Shown piece by piece: positions 23,829 through 33,170 of a stretch of 55,517 nucleotides of DNA. The position numbers and the translations under genes are program-made. Source of the stretch: Acidipropionibacterium jensenii DSM 20535 (lineage in GTDB: Bacteria > Actinomycetota > Actinomycetes > Propionibacteriales > Propionibacteriaceae); the NCBI RefSeq assembly GCF_000425285.1, contig NZ_KE384345.1, positions 2,094 through 57,610 of the forward strand, read 5' to 3'. The stretch's first letter is position 1; each line of letters begins with the position of its first letter. Below the pieces are notes generated by a model. The model was not told where the DNA came from, did no database searches, and saw only the letters and a program-made list of their open reading frames with translations.

Positions 23829-25121
23829 TCAGTCGGTGACCACCGTCGGCCGGCCCGGGTGCTTCCTCGGATCGTGGACGCGGGGCGCGGGGGTGACCCG
23901 CCGGGCGACCAGCCAGCCCAACAGGCAGGCGATGGCTCCGGCGCAGACGGTCACCGCGTAGGCGGGGGTGTGTCCACCCCAGTCGGCCAGCTGTCCGGCG
24001 ATCGAGGCGCCCAGCGAGTAGCCCAGGCTGGTGGTGGCGGCCAGCACGGTCATCGCCGCGCCGATCCGGGAGGGCCGGGCAGCCCTCTCGGCCACCGAGT
24101 AGAGAGTGATGAGGTAGGGGGCCACCGCCAGTCCCAGAACCAGCAGCTCCGGGAGCAGGCCGCCCAGGGTGTTGACCGCCAGTAGCGGCAGGGTGAGGAC
24201 CGCCAGGGCGGTGGCGAAGACCCGCCAGCGTCCGACCAGTCCCACCCGGTGGGCGAGCCTGGGCAGCAGCAGCCCGGCCGTCGCACTGCCGATCGACAGC
24301 ACGGCGTGCAGCAGACCGGCCAGGCCGGGCCGGCCGGCCGCGGTGGCCAGGGTGGTGGTGCCGGTCTGCACCGACCCGAAGATCACGCCGATCATCAGCA
24401 GCCCGAGGGTGGCGGCCAGCACACCGGGGGTGAACAGCCTCTCCCGGGTCGGGCCCGAGGAGCTCCCGGCCGCCGCCGAGCGGGCTGAAGCAGCTCTCGC
24501 GGTGGCCTTGACGAGTCTCACGGTGGGGTGGACGGCGAACCAGGTGCCGAAGACCAGCAGCATGACTCCCGCCACGACGATCGCCCAGACCGGTCCGAGG
24601 GCCACCGCCAGCACTCCGGTGAGGGCCGGCCCGAGGGCGAAGGAGGCCTCGTCACCCGATCCCTCCCAGGCGAAGGAGGTCTCCAGGATGCCGGCCCGCT
24701 GAGCCGGCCGAGCGGCGGCGATCTGACGCCACCGGACACGGGCCATCGTGCCGATCTGGGGCATGAAGAAGCCGGCCACCGCGCCGATGGCGGCTACCAC
24801 CGGCCAGGGTGCGCCGATCACCGCCACCACCGCCTCGACGATCAGCGCAATCCCACCGGCCATCGCCTGCAGAATCATCAACCCCCGCTGGCCGCGACGG
24901 TCGGTGAGCCCGCCGAACAGGGGCGAGCCGATGGCATTGGCCAGGGCGACCGCCCCGGCCGCGATGCCGCCGGGTCCCATCCGGCCGGCCACCATCGGGC
25001 TGGAGACCAGCAGCATGGTGCCGAGCTGGCTCATCGCCAGGGGCAGACGGGCGGCGAATCCGACGGCCACGAAGGTGGCGCCGGAGTACGAGAACAGGGT
25101 GCGGTAGCGGATCGCTGCCAT
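23829..25121 (-). CDS. MFS transporter
   Basis: A 430-residue membrane protein with about twelve hydrophobic segments and a central cytoplasmic loop (about 190-215). The motif GLTDRRGQRG between segments 2 and 3 is the MFS motif A. ATG 25121 is chosen for GAGGAG 5 bp upstream. It lies 31 bp upstream of the purF start on the same strand. The export substrate is unknown. Confidence 0.88.
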   Translation of the reverse strand: MAAIRYRTLFSYSGATFVAVGFAARLPLAMSQLGTMLLVSSPMVAGRMGPGGIAAGAVALANAIGSPLFGGLTDRRGQRGLMILQAMAGGIALIVEAVVAVIGAPWPVVAAIGAVAGFFMPQIGTMARVRWRQIAAARPAQRAGILETSFAWEGSGDEASFALGPALTGVLAVALGPVWAIVVAGVMLLVFGTWFAVHPTVRLVKATARAASARSAAAGSSSGPTRERLFTPGVLAATLGLLMIGVIFGSVQTGTTTLATAAGRPGLAGLLHAVLSIGSATAGLLLPRLAHRVGLVGRWRVFATALAVLTLPLLAVNTLGGLLPELLVLGLAVAPYLITLYSVAERAARPSRIGAAMTVLAATTSLGYSLGASIAGQLADWGGHTPAYAVTVCAGAIACLLGWLVARRVTPAPRVHDPRKHPGRPTVVTD

Positions 25122-25237
25122 GGAACTCCTCAGGGTGCGCTGCAGTTCACGTCCCCCCACCCTTCTGAGACGCGGTACCACCCCTGCCTGACGGCGTGAC
25201 ACCTACAGTACGCCGGCCCGCCGCCTCCGGCCTCCCC

Positions 25238-25326
25238 CAGCTCCCCGCGCGGCCCCGGAGTGCCCCAACCAATTACGTGCGGAACATGTACGGGCTCGCA
25301 GCTCCCCGCGCGGCCCCGGAGTGCCC
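25238..25326. repeat. 28-bp direct repeat upstream of the MFS gene
   Basis: Identical 28-bp copies occupy 25238-25265 and 25299-25326, with a 61-bp period. Each unit starts CAGCTCCCCGCG and ends CGGAGTGCCC. The 25122-25381 interval has no other gene. Confidence 0.6.
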
Positions 25327-25381
25327 TCAGACGCGTCTCTTGCGGGGACACCCCCGGCCAGCAGCCTTCCGGTCGGGGATG

Positions 25382-26740
25382 TCAGGAGCGTCCCGGAAGG
25401 TCCGCCAGACCGGTCAGCAGCAGCACCTCGGTGAGGATCGCCCGGCGGAAGTCGCCCAGGTGCAGGGACTCGTCGATGCCGTGCATCCGCGAGTCCGGGT
25501 CGGTCACCGCGGTGACCAGCACGGTGGCCTCCGGGAAGGTCTGCTGGAGATCGGTGATGAGCGGGATCGCCCCTCCGCAGCCCATCTCGACCGGCTCGTG
25601 ACCCCACGCGATCCGGAAGGCCTCCTCGGCCACCTGGCCGGCGGGTCCGCTGATGCCGATGAGTCCGGGAGCACCGATCTGTCCGGCGCTGATGCTCACG
25701 TGTGCGCCGAAGCCGACGTGGCTCTCCAGGTGACGGGTGAGGGCCTCCAGGGCCCTGCCGGCGTCATCCCCGGGGGCGACCCGCAGGCTGACCTTGGCCC
25801 GGGCCGCGGCGGGCAGGATGTTCACCGCCTGGGCCACCGGGGTGGCGTCGATGGCCAGCACCGAGATCGAGGGTCTGGTCCACATCCGCTCGACGAGGGA
25901 TCCGGTCCCGGTCCACTCGACCCCGTCGAGAATGGCGGTCTCGGCGCGCAGCCGGTCCTCCGGGTACTCCAGGTCCGGGGCCGGGTAGGACCCGAGGCCC
26001 TCCACCGCGACGTCCCCGTTCTCGTCGTGGAGGGTGGCCAGCAGTCGGCACAGGGTGGTGAGGGCGTCGGGCACCACCCCGCCGAACTGTCCGGAGTGCA
26101 GCGGGTGGTCGAGGGTGCGCACCTCCACGGTGCAGTCGGCGACCCCGCGCAGGCTGGTGGTCAGCGAGGGGACGCCCTGCTCCCAGTTCACCGCGTCGGC
26201 GATGACGATGACGTCGGCGGCAAGCTCGCTGCGGTGCGCCGCGATGATGGCGGCCATCGACGGGGAGCCGATCTCCTCCTCCCCCTCGATGAGCAGGGTG
26301 ATCCCCACCGGCGGGCGGTCGCCCAGGGCGCGGATCGCCGCCAGATGAGCGGCGACCCCGCCCTTGTCGTCGGCGGTGCCGCGACCGTAGAGCCGGTCTC
26401 CCCTTCGGGTTGCGGTGAACGGCTCGGATCCCCAGGCCGACAGGTCCCCGGTGGGCTGGACGTCGCCGTGGGAGTAGAGCAGCACGGTGGGCGCACCCTC
26501 GGGGGCCGGCCAGTGGGCGATGACGACGGGCAGCCCCTGCCCCTCGGTGACCACGGCGACGTCGGCGGCCCCTGCCCGGGAGGCAAGGTCGGCGATGTGC
26601 TCGGCATTGGCGACCACCTGGTCGGGGTTCAGGGAGCTGACGGAGGGGATCGCGACCAGCCGGGTCAGCTCCTCGACGGCAGACTCCATCACGGCGTCGA
26701 CCCTGGCCTCCAGCTCACTGCTGTGCTCGGCAAGATTCAT
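25382..26740 (-). CDS. M20 family dipeptidase / metallopeptidase
   Basis: A 452-residue cytoplasmic zinc peptidase of the M20 (CPG2/DapE-like) family. Expected metal ligands are visible: His in YSHGDVQP, the bridging Asp in RGTADDKGG, the catalytic Glu-Glu in IEGEEEIGS, Asp in VIADAVNW, and His in RMHGIDESLH. A dimerisation domain lies between about 190 and 330. ATG 26740 is preferred over a GTG two codons earlier. Confidence 0.9.
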   Translation of the reverse strand: MNLAEHSSELEARVDAVMESAVEELTRLVAIPSVSSLNPDQVVANAEHIADLASRAGAADVAVVTEGQGLPVVIAHWPAPEGAPTVLLYSHGDVQPTGDLSAWGSEPFTATRRGDRLYGRGTADDKGGVAAHLAAIRALGDRPPVGITLLIEGEEEIGSPSMAAIIAAHRSELAADVIVIADAVNWEQGVPSLTTSLRGVADCTVEVRTLDHPLHSGQFGGVVPDALTTLCRLLATLHDENGDVAVEGLGSYPAPDLEYPEDRLRAETAILDGVEWTGTGSLVERMWTRPSISVLAIDATPVAQAVNILPAAARAKVSLRVAPGDDAGRALEALTRHLESHVGFGAHVSISAGQIGAPGLIGISGPAGQVAEEAFRIAWGHEPVEMGCGGAIPLITDLQQTFPEATVLVTAVTDPDSRMHGIDESLHLGDFRRAILTEVLLLTGLADLPGRS

Positions 26741-26770
26741 GGCCACAGCCTAGAAGTCCGGCCTCGGCCG

Positions 26771-26799
26771 CGGCCACCGGAGAGACTCCCCGGTGGCCG
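26771..26799 (-). terminator. Terminator after the norZ-slipin operon
   Basis: CGGCCACCGG pairs with CCGGTGGCCG around a 9-nt loop, 58 bp after the slipin stop. Confidence 0.6.
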
Positions 26800-26857
26800 G
26801 GGCCGACCGCCGTCCGGTCGGGGCCGAAGCCCGCCGGGGCCGGCCGGAAGCGACTGC

Positions 26858-27661
26858 TCAGTGAGCCTGGTCGCCGGTGGGCTCTGCGGACCTGCGATCT
26901 CCTCCCATCGCGTTCAGCAGCGGAGTGATGATGTCCATCGGCAGCGGGAAGACCACCGTGGAGTTCTGGTCCGCCCCGAGTTCCAGCAGGGTTTGGAGAT
27001 AGCGCAACTGCAGCGAGGCCGGGCTCTGGGAGAGCACATCGGCAGCCTGCTTGAGCTCCCCGGAGGCCTGGAGCTCACCGCGGGCATTGATGACCTTGGC
27101 GCGCCTCTCGCGCTCGGCCTCGGCCTGGCGGGCCATTGCTCGCTGCATCGCCTCGGGGATCTCGACATCCTTGATCTCCACCACCGAGACGTCGACCCCC
27201 CAGGGCCTGGTCTGGACCTCGATGATCTCGCGGAGATCGTGGTTGAGCTGCTCGCGATGGGCCAGGAGAGTGTCCAGGTCAGCCCGTCCGAGCACGCTCC
27301 GCAGGGTGGTCTGAGCGATCTGACTGGTCGCCACCGCATAGTTCTCGACATTCATCACGGCGTCCCGGGAATCGGTGACGTTGAACAGGACCACCGCATT
27401 CACCCTGGCCGGGACATTGTCCTGGGTGATGATCTCCTGGGGCGGGATGGTCAGGGTGACGGTCCGGGTGTCGACCCGGACCAGCTTGTCCAGGCCGGGG
27501 ACGATGAAGACCAGCCCTGCCCCGTGCAGAGGCCGCAGTCTGCCGAGCCGGAACACCACGGCACGCTCGTACTCGGGGATGATCTTCAGGCAGGTCACCA
27601 GTATCCCGACCACCAGCATCACCAGGGCGATGGTGGTGAACAGCCATTCCGTGTGATTCAT
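26858..27661 (-). CDS. Slipin / SPFH-domain (stomatin-like) membrane protein
   Basis: A 267-residue protein with an N-terminal membrane segment (about 5-27), then an SPFH/Band 7 domain (YERAVVFRLGRLRPLHGAGL ... TVTLTIPPQEIITQDNV) and a charged helical C-terminus (ARQAEAERERRAKVINARGE). Slipins scaffold membrane domains and protect membrane protein quality. ATG 27661 is chosen for GGAGG and the ATGA overlap with the upstream gene, which makes it the third gene of the NO-reductase operon. Confidence 0.9.
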   Translation of the reverse strand: MNHTEWLFTTIALVMLVVGILVTCLKIIPEYERAVVFRLGRLRPLHGAGLVFIVPGLDKLVRVDTRTVTLTIPPQEIITQDNVPARVNAVVLFNVTDSRDAVMNVENYAVATSQIAQTTLRSVLGRADLDTLLAHREQLNHDLREIIEVQTRPWGVDVSVVEIKDVEIPEAMQRAMARQAEAERERRAKVINARGELQASGELKQAADVLSQSPASLQLRYLQTLLELGADQNSTVVFPLPMDIITPLLNAMGGDRRSAEPTGDQAH

Positions 27662-28401
27662 CGCGGGCCTCCGGTCCGTGTCCGGGTGGCCCGGGAGCCA
27701 CCCTGTCGAGTACTCCCGGTGGACCACCGCGAGCTGTACCGCCTGATCAACTGCTCGGCCTCGTCGGAGGCACGGTCGGTGAGCGGCTGCCCGTGCACCC
27801 CTCGGGTCACCGCCCGCGAGCGCGGCCCGGGAATCTCGTCGAAGCCGGCGTCCAACGGCACCGAGGACTCGATCGGGATCTCATCGGGGATGTCGACGGG
27901 ACGGGTCCGCAGCGATCTGACCATCGGCAAGGCGGCCAACCCCACCACCGCGATGGTGGCCAGCAGGGCCACGTACTCGGCGGTGGTGCGGGCCATCAGG
28001 AGCATCCCGGCCGGCAGCGCGAGCCCGGCGATCAGGATGCACAGGCTCATGCCGCGGTGGAAGGTGCCGGCCTCCGAGTAGGGCCAGGGATCCACCGGAG
28101 CGGTGATCTCCCTGGCGCTGACCCCCGGTGCACAAGAGTCCTTGACCGGGCAGCGTCCACAGATCTCGTGCTGACCGCGGTATCGGATCACTCGTTTGAC
28201 CGGGTCGAAACTGGCCGGCCACAGCCAGTGGTCCTCGTGGCACTTCCAGGCGCCGTGGGAGTCGTGGAAGACGAAGTTGGCCGTCTTCCACTCCCGGGAG
28301 CGCCTGGCGCTGCGCCGTCCGAACAGATCGAGCAGCCAGGCCACCGCGATGAGCAGGACGGCGTAGCCGCACACCAGGAAGATCTGGACCGGAGCGGTCA
28401 T
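27658..28401 (-). CDS. Cys-containing membrane protein of the NO-reductase operon
   Basis: A 247-residue protein with an N-terminal membrane helix (about 5-25), a middle cytoplasmic region containing C-x2-C-x5-C (ICGRCPVKDSCAPG) and conserved-looking Trp/His residues (CHEDHWLWPASFDP), two further membrane helices (about 118-160) and a hydrophilic tail ending in many Arg. Its ATG overlaps the norZ stop. The clustered cysteines could hold an iron-sulfur cluster or zinc. No characterised family is recognised; a role in NO reductase maturation or electron supply is inferred from position. Confidence 0.8.
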   Translation of the reverse strand: MTAPVQIFLVCGYAVLLIAVAWLLDLFGRRSARRSREWKTANFVFHDSHGAWKCHEDHWLWPASFDPVKRVIRYRGQHEICGRCPVKDSCAPGVSAREITAPVDPWPYSEAGTFHRGMSLCILIAGLALPAGMLLMARTTAEYVALLATIAVVGLAALPMVRSLRTRPVDIPDEIPIESSVPLDAGFDEIPGPRSRAVTRGVHGQPLTDRASDEAEQLIRRYSSRWSTGSTRQGGSRATRTRTGGPR

Positions 28402-30767
28402 GACTGCGCCCCGCCGGGACCGGTCGGAGCCGGATCGGCCACCGGTCCGGCCTGCCCGCCCTCGGGCTTGTCGACGGTGAACAGGCTCTCCACCGGCAGC
28501 TCGTCGACGGTCTTGCCGTGCTTGCGGTGCCGCCAGCCTTGGAAGGCCATCCACAGGAACGGCAGGACGCCGCCCACGATGAAGATGATGTCCCCGGGCA
28601 TCCGCATCCACTCCAGGACCGAGTTGCGGTGATCGGTGATGTAGTTGAGGGAACGGGCCTCGAAGTACCCGGCACCGACTGCGTGGTAGAGCTGCAGCAG
28701 GCCGAGCGGCAGCAGGGTCACGAAGACCATCCAGACCAGGCCGATGTTGGTCGACCAGAAGGAGATCTTGGCGAGCCGGTCGTTCCATTTCTCCTCGGGG
28801 ATCAGGTACCTCAGCGCGAACATCCCCAGCGCCAGGGCGAGCATCCCGTAGACACCCATCATGGCGCCGTGGGCGTGGTTGGCGGTGAGAGCGGTGCCGA
28901 TCTCGTAGTAGGACACGATCGGCAGGTTGATGATGAACCCGAAGACGCCGGCCCCGACGAAGTTCCAGAAACCGACCGCGACCAGGAACATCACGCACCA
29001 GCGGTGCGGGAAGGGGGTCCTCGACCGGGACTCCTGTCGTGCTCCCAGCTGCATGAAGGCCCAGGCCTCCACGGTGAGGAAGGTCAGCGGGATCACCTCG
29101 GCCGCCGAGAAGAAGGCGCCGACCGCCATGCTCGAGCTGGGCGTGCCCGAGAAGTACAGGTGGTGCATGGTGCCCAGCACCCCGCCGGCCGAGTACAGGA
29201 TGACGTCCATGTAGATGATGGCCAGGGCCACCTTCTCCCGGACCACGCCGAGCATCACGAAGATGTAGGCGACCAGGACGGTAGTGAACAGCTCGAGGAA
29301 GTCCTCCACCCACAGGTGGACCACCCAGAACCGCCAGAACTCCGCCACCGACAGGTGGGTGCCGGAGCTGGCGAGCTGACCGACCGCGTAGAACATCGGG
29401 ATCGACAGCGCCGAGAAGAAGAAGACCCAGGGCATGTTGCCGCGCGACTCCCCCTTGAGGCGGCCGCGGATCGACCTCCAGATGATGAACACCCACAGGA
29501 ACATCCCGACCGTCAGCAGGGTCTGGAACACTCTGGGCAGGTCGAGGTACTCCCACTGCTGGCCGAAGAGCGGGCCGCGCGCCCAGGACACCCCGTAGAT
29601 GGACAGCATCTCGGCCGCCAGGGAGCCGAAGACGACGATGGCCACTGCGCCGAGCAGTACCCCGGCCCACCGGCCCTGGTGCCTGGGCTCGCGACCGGAG
29701 ATGAACGGTGCCAGGAAGATGCCACCGGCCAGGAAGGCCGCCGCCGTCCAGAACAGGGAGAGCTGGACGTGCCAGGTGCGGGCCAGGTTGTAGGGGAACC
29801 AGCTGGCCAGGTCGAAACCGAAGAAGCTGGTGAGATCGGAGCGGTAGTGCTCAGCGGCGGCCCCGCAGATCGTCTGCATCAGGAAGAGCGCGGCGATCAC
29901 CAGGAAGAACCAGGAGCAGACCCGCTGGGACTTCGTCAGGCCGACATCGCGCGGTCGGATGAAGGACAGCGTCGGCACCTCGGACTCATGCCAGCCGATC
30001 TTCCGGCTCCATCGGCCGTAGATCGCGAACATGATGCCGGTGCCGCCGATCAGGACGATGAGAGACAGTGCCGACCACAGCACCATGTCGGCTGTCGGCC
30101 CGTTGTCCACCCGCGACTCGGAGGGCCAGTTGTTGGTGTAGGAGTAGTCGTGGCCGGGCCGGTTGGCGGCCGCCGCCCAGGCGGTCCAGGCGAAGAAGCT
30201 GGTGAGCTGCTTGGCCTGCACCGGGTCGGTGATGTTGTCGGCGAGCAGGCCCAGGTTGTGGGAGTTCTTGCCGAAGTAGTCGGTGTAGTAGCCGACCAGG
30301 TAGGAGTAGGCGGAGGCCTGTTCCGGGGAGAACACGAGGACCCCGGTCTTCTCGTCGTACCGGTTGGTCCGCCAGTCGGCCTTGTTGGCCTCGGTCGGGT
30401 CGTGGACGCCGGACTTCTGGCGCAGCTGGAGGGTGTGGTCGGCCGCCCGCCGCAGGTAGTCGGCGGTGAAGTCGGGGCCGAGGTAGCCGCCGTGACCGAC
30501 GATCGAGCCATACTCCATCAGGCCGCGGTTCTGGAAGATCACCTGTCCAGCGGTGATGTCGGCCTGGCTGAACAACTCCTGGCCGGACGTGGTGGTGACT
30601 TTCTGGGGAATCGGCATCGAGTCGGTGTAGGTGCTCCAGGTGACGGCCCCCATGATGGTGAAGCCGAAGAGCATCACCAGGACCACGCCCTGCACCCAAC
30701 CCTTGCCCACCACCATCGGCCGGCGCTGCGGCGTTGACTGCGAGCGCGCCTTCGAAGTTCTGGTCAT
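28398..30767 (-). CDS. norZ: Quinol-dependent nitric oxide reductase (qNor)
   Basis: Reduces NO to N2O using menaquinol at the membrane. The 789-residue protein matches single-subunit qNor length. The N-terminal fused cytochrome-c-like, heme-free extension carries the usual qNor start (QELFSQADITAGQVIFQNRGLMEYGSIVG, split here: QELFSQADI and FQNRGLMEYG). The NorB-like core has fourteen or so membrane segments and the metal ligands (WFYNLARTWHVQ-type helix near LARTWHVQLSLFW; WVVHLWVEDFLELF; MHHLYFSGTP; NHAHGAMMGVYG). It heads a three-gene operon and has a dyad over its promoter. Confidence 0.94.
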   Translation of the reverse strand: MTRTSKARSQSTPQRRPMVVGKGWVQGVVLVMLFGFTIMGAVTWSTYTDSMPIPQKVTTTSGQELFSQADITAGQVIFQNRGLMEYGSIVGHGGYLGPDFTADYLRRAADHTLQLRQKSGVHDPTEANKADWRTNRYDEKTGVLVFSPEQASAYSYLVGYYTDYFGKNSHNLGLLADNITDPVQAKQLTSFFAWTAWAAAANRPGHDYSYTNNWPSESRVDNGPTADMVLWSALSLIVLIGGTGIMFAIYGRWSRKIGWHESEVPTLSFIRPRDVGLTKSQRVCSWFFLVIAALFLMQTICGAAAEHYRSDLTSFFGFDLASWFPYNLARTWHVQLSLFWTAAAFLAGGIFLAPFISGREPRHQGRWAGVLLGAVAIVVFGSLAAEMLSIYGVSWARGPLFGQQWEYLDLPRVFQTLLTVGMFLWVFIIWRSIRGRLKGESRGNMPWVFFFSALSIPMFYAVGQLASSGTHLSVAEFWRFWVVHLWVEDFLELFTTVLVAYIFVMLGVVREKVALAIIYMDVILYSAGGVLGTMHHLYFSGTPSSSMAVGAFFSAAEVIPLTFLTVEAWAFMQLGARQESRSRTPFPHRWCVMFLVAVGFWNFVGAGVFGFIINLPIVSYYEIGTALTANHAHGAMMGVYGMLALALGMFALRYLIPEEKWNDRLAKISFWSTNIGLVWMVFVTLLPLGLLQLYHAVGAGYFEARSLNYITDHRNSVLEWMRMPGDIIFIVGGVLPFLWMAFQGWRHRKHGKTVDELPVESLFTVDKPEGGQAGPVADPAPTGPGGAQS

Positions 30768-30778
30768 GGGCAGGACTC

Positions 30779-30798
30779 TATATTATTGAGGACTCAAT
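30779..30798 (-). promoter_or_regulatory. norZ promoter with ATTGAG-GA-CTCAAT dyad
   Basis: On the minus strand an AT-rich ATAATATAG (-10-like) lies about 13-20 bp before the norZ ATG and is directly preceded by a 14-bp dyad (30785-30798). The AT-rich patch is isolated in high-GC DNA. The dyad is a candidate site for a NO-responsive repressor such as an Rrf2/NsrR protein; the regulator is not in the window. Confidence 0.5.
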
Positions 30799-30847
30799 CC
30801 TGATAACTGTCCATGAGCAGTTCCCGACGAGTACCGGAACCGTCGAC

Positions 30848-33106
30848 TCAGATCTCCATGGCTGCCGGGATCGGGGCCTGCCAGGTCTTGCCCAGGGTGG
30901 CCAGGTCGAGGCTGAGCAGGTCCTGAATCTCGATCTCCCCGGAGTCGACCACCTCGCCCAGCCGGGCCACCGGCACCCCGTGCTCGGCGCACAGGTCGGT
31001 GAACCGCTGGTAGTCGGCCCCCGACAGGGACACCAGGGCGCGGGCCGGGCTCTCGGAGAACAGCGTCACCGCGGGCTCCCCCTCGGGAAGGGTGAGGCTG
31101 ACCCCGATGCCGTGATCGAGGCAGGCCTCCACCAGAGCCTGGGACAGTCCTCCCTCGGACAGGTCGTGGGCGGAGCTGAGCAGGCCGTCGGCCGCCGCGG
31201 CGGCCAGCACCTGCCCGAGCGCCTTCTCGGCGGGCAGGTTGGGCATCGGGGGCATCCCGCCGAGGTGGCCGTCGTGGATGACGTCCTCCCAGGCCGATCC
31301 GCCCATCTCGACCTTCGTCTCGCCGAGCAGCAGGACGGCGTCGCCGCAGTGGCAGAAGCCCGCCGGGATGCGGTTGGCGACGTCGTCGATGATGCCGAGC
31401 ATCCCGACCAGCGGGGTCGGCCGGATGGACTGGTCGCCGGTGCGGTTGTGCAGGCTGACGTTGCCGCCGGTGACCGGCACGCCGAGCTCCCGGCATCCGT
31501 CGACCAGGCCGAGGATGGTCTCGGAGAACTGCCACATCACGTGGGGGTCGTAGGGGGAGCCGTAGTTGAGGCAGTCGGTGATCGCCACCGGGGTGGCGCC
31601 GGTGACGGCCACATTGCGGTAGGACTCGGCCAGTGCGAGCTGGGCGCCGAGGTAGGGGTTGAGCATCCCGTAGCGGGGGTTGGCGTCCAGGGACAGGGCG
31701 ATGCCCAGGCCACTGGTCTCGTCGACCCGGATCATCCCGGCGTCGGAGGGCTGGGCGAGCACCGTGTTGCCGCGCACGAAGCGGTCGTACTGGTCGGTGA
31801 TCCAGGACCGGTCGCACAGGTTCGAGGAGCCGACCAGGGCCAGGATCTGGGCCGCCAGGTCGGCGCCGTCGTTGCTGCGCGGCAGGTTGTTGGCGTGGTC
31901 GGCGTTGAGCGGGTCGATCCAGTCGGGACGGGCCACCGGCATGTGCAGTTCCAGGGAGTCATGGGCGACGGTGTGGGGGTCGACGTCGACGATCTTCTCG
32001 CCGCGCCAGTCGACGATCAGCCGGTCCCCGTCGGTGACCTCGCCGATGACGGTCGCCTGGACCTGCCAGTGGGCGCAGATCTCCATGAACCGCTCGAGGT
32101 TCTCGGGGGTCACGACGGCCGCCATCCGCTCCTGGGACTCGCTCATCAGGATCTCCTCGGGAGCGAGGTTCGGGTCGCGCAGCGGCACCCGGTCGAGCTC
32201 GACGTGCATGCCGCCGTCGCCGGCACTGGCCAGCTCCGAGGTGGCGCACGAGATGCCGGCGGCGCCGAAGTCCTGGAGGGCCTCGCAGACACCGGCGTAG
32301 AACAGTTCGAGGGTGCACTCGATGAGGAGCTTCTCCATGAACGGGTCGCCGACCTGGACGCTGGGCCGCTTGGACTCGCCCTCGGCCTCGAAGGACTCGG
32401 AGGCCAGGATGGAGGCCCCGCCGATCCCGTCCCCGCCGGTGGCCGCACCGAACAGCACGACGAGGTTGCCGGCTCCCGAGGCCTTGGCGAACTGAAGGTC
32501 CTCGTGGCGCAGCACGCCGACGCACAGCGCGTTGACCAGCGGGTTCCCGTAGTAGGTGGGGTCGAAGACGGTCTGGCCGCCGATCGTGGGCAGTCCCAGG
32601 CAATTGCCGTAGTCGCCGATGCCCGAGACCACCCCGGGCAGCACCCGGGCGGTGTCGGGGGCATCCAGGGGGCCGAATCCCAGGGCGTTCATGACCCCGA
32701 TCGGCCGGGCGCCCATCGCCATGATGTCGCGCACGATGCCGCCGACCCCGGTCGCCGCGCCCTGGTGCGGCTCCACGTAGGAGGGGTGGTTGTGGGACTC
32801 CGCCTTGAAGGTCACCGCCAGCCCGTTGCCGATGTCGACCACCCCGGCGTTGTCGCCGATGCCGGCCAGCAGGGGGCCGCGGGGAGTGGTCTGGGGCAGC
32901 GCCGCGAACTTCTTGAGGTAGATCTTCGACGACTTGTAGGAGCAGTGCTCCGACCACATCACCGAGTACATGGCGAGCTCCCCGCCGGTGGGACGTCGTC
33001 CCAGGATCTCGCGGATCGAGCGGTACTCATCCTCGGCGAGCCCCAGGTCGGCCCAGGGCTGCGCCAGATCCGGTGTGTTGCGGGCATTCTCTACGGTGTC
33101 GGCCAC
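30848..33106 (-). CDS. purL: Phosphoribosylformylglycinamidine synthase subunit PurL
   Basis: The 752-residue small-type PurL converts FGAR to FGAM with PurQ and PurS. Two AIR-synthetase-like halves are visible: EHCSYKSSK near the N-terminus, [13 protein letters not shown] and [23 protein letters not shown]-like [13 protein letters not shown], and in the second half the [10 protein letters not shown] motif. Its partners purQ and purS lie about 7 kb away on the same strand. Confidence 0.95.
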   Translation of the reverse strand: MADTVENARNTPDLAQPWADLGLAEDEYRSIREILGRRPTGGELAMYSVMWSEHCSYKSSKIYLKKFAALPQTTPRGPLLAGIGDNAGVVDIGNGLAVTFKAESHNHPSYVEPHQGAATGVGGIVRDIMAMGARPIGVMNALGFGPLDAPDTARVLPGVVSGIGDYGNCLGLPTIGGQTVFDPTYYGNPLVNALCVGVLRHEDLQFAKASGAGNLVVLFGAATGGDGIGGASILASESFEAEGESKRPSVQVGDPFMEKLLIECTLELFYAGVCEALQDFGAAGISCATSELASAGDGGMHVELDRVPLRDPNLAPEEILMSESQERMAAVVTPENLERFMEICAHWQVQATVIGEVTDGDRLIVDWRGEKIVDVDPHTVAHDSLELHMPVARPDWIDPLNADHANNLPRSNDGADLAAQILALVGSSNLCDRSWITDQYDRFVRGNTVLAQPSDAGMIRVDETSGLGIALSLDANPRYGMLNPYLGAQLALAESYRNVAVTGATPVAITDCLNYGSPYDPHVMWQFSETILGLVDGCRELGVPVTGGNVSLHNRTGDQSIRPTPLVGMLGIIDDVANRIPAGFCHCGDAVLLLGETKVEMGGSAWEDVIHDGHLGGMPPMPNLPAEKALGQVLAAAAADGLLSSAHDLSEGGLSQALVEACLDHGIGVSLTLPEGEPAVTLFSESPARALVSLSGADYQRFTDLCAEHGVPVARLGEVVDSGEIEIQDLLSLDLATLGKTWQAPIPAAMEI

Positions 33107-33170
33107 GGGAACAATCTAGCGGTTCGCGCCGTGACAGTGGTATGGGGCGGCCCCCACCACTGCTGGGCGG

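Noticed and set aside
25196-28081. A 961-codon plus-strand open frame
   Set aside because: It lies opposite the M20 peptidase, slipin and membrane-protein genes, has the low-complexity composition of a GC-rich antisense frame, and has no domain.
27658-29670. A 670-codon minus-strand frame extending through norZ
   Set aside because: Only its last 247 codons are credible; the upstream part is out of frame with norZ, which carries clear qNor motifs.
28518-30737. A 739-codon plus-strand frame opposite norZ
   Set aside because: Composition is Gly/Asp/His/Val-rich, typical of an antisense frame, and it covers a well-supported gene.
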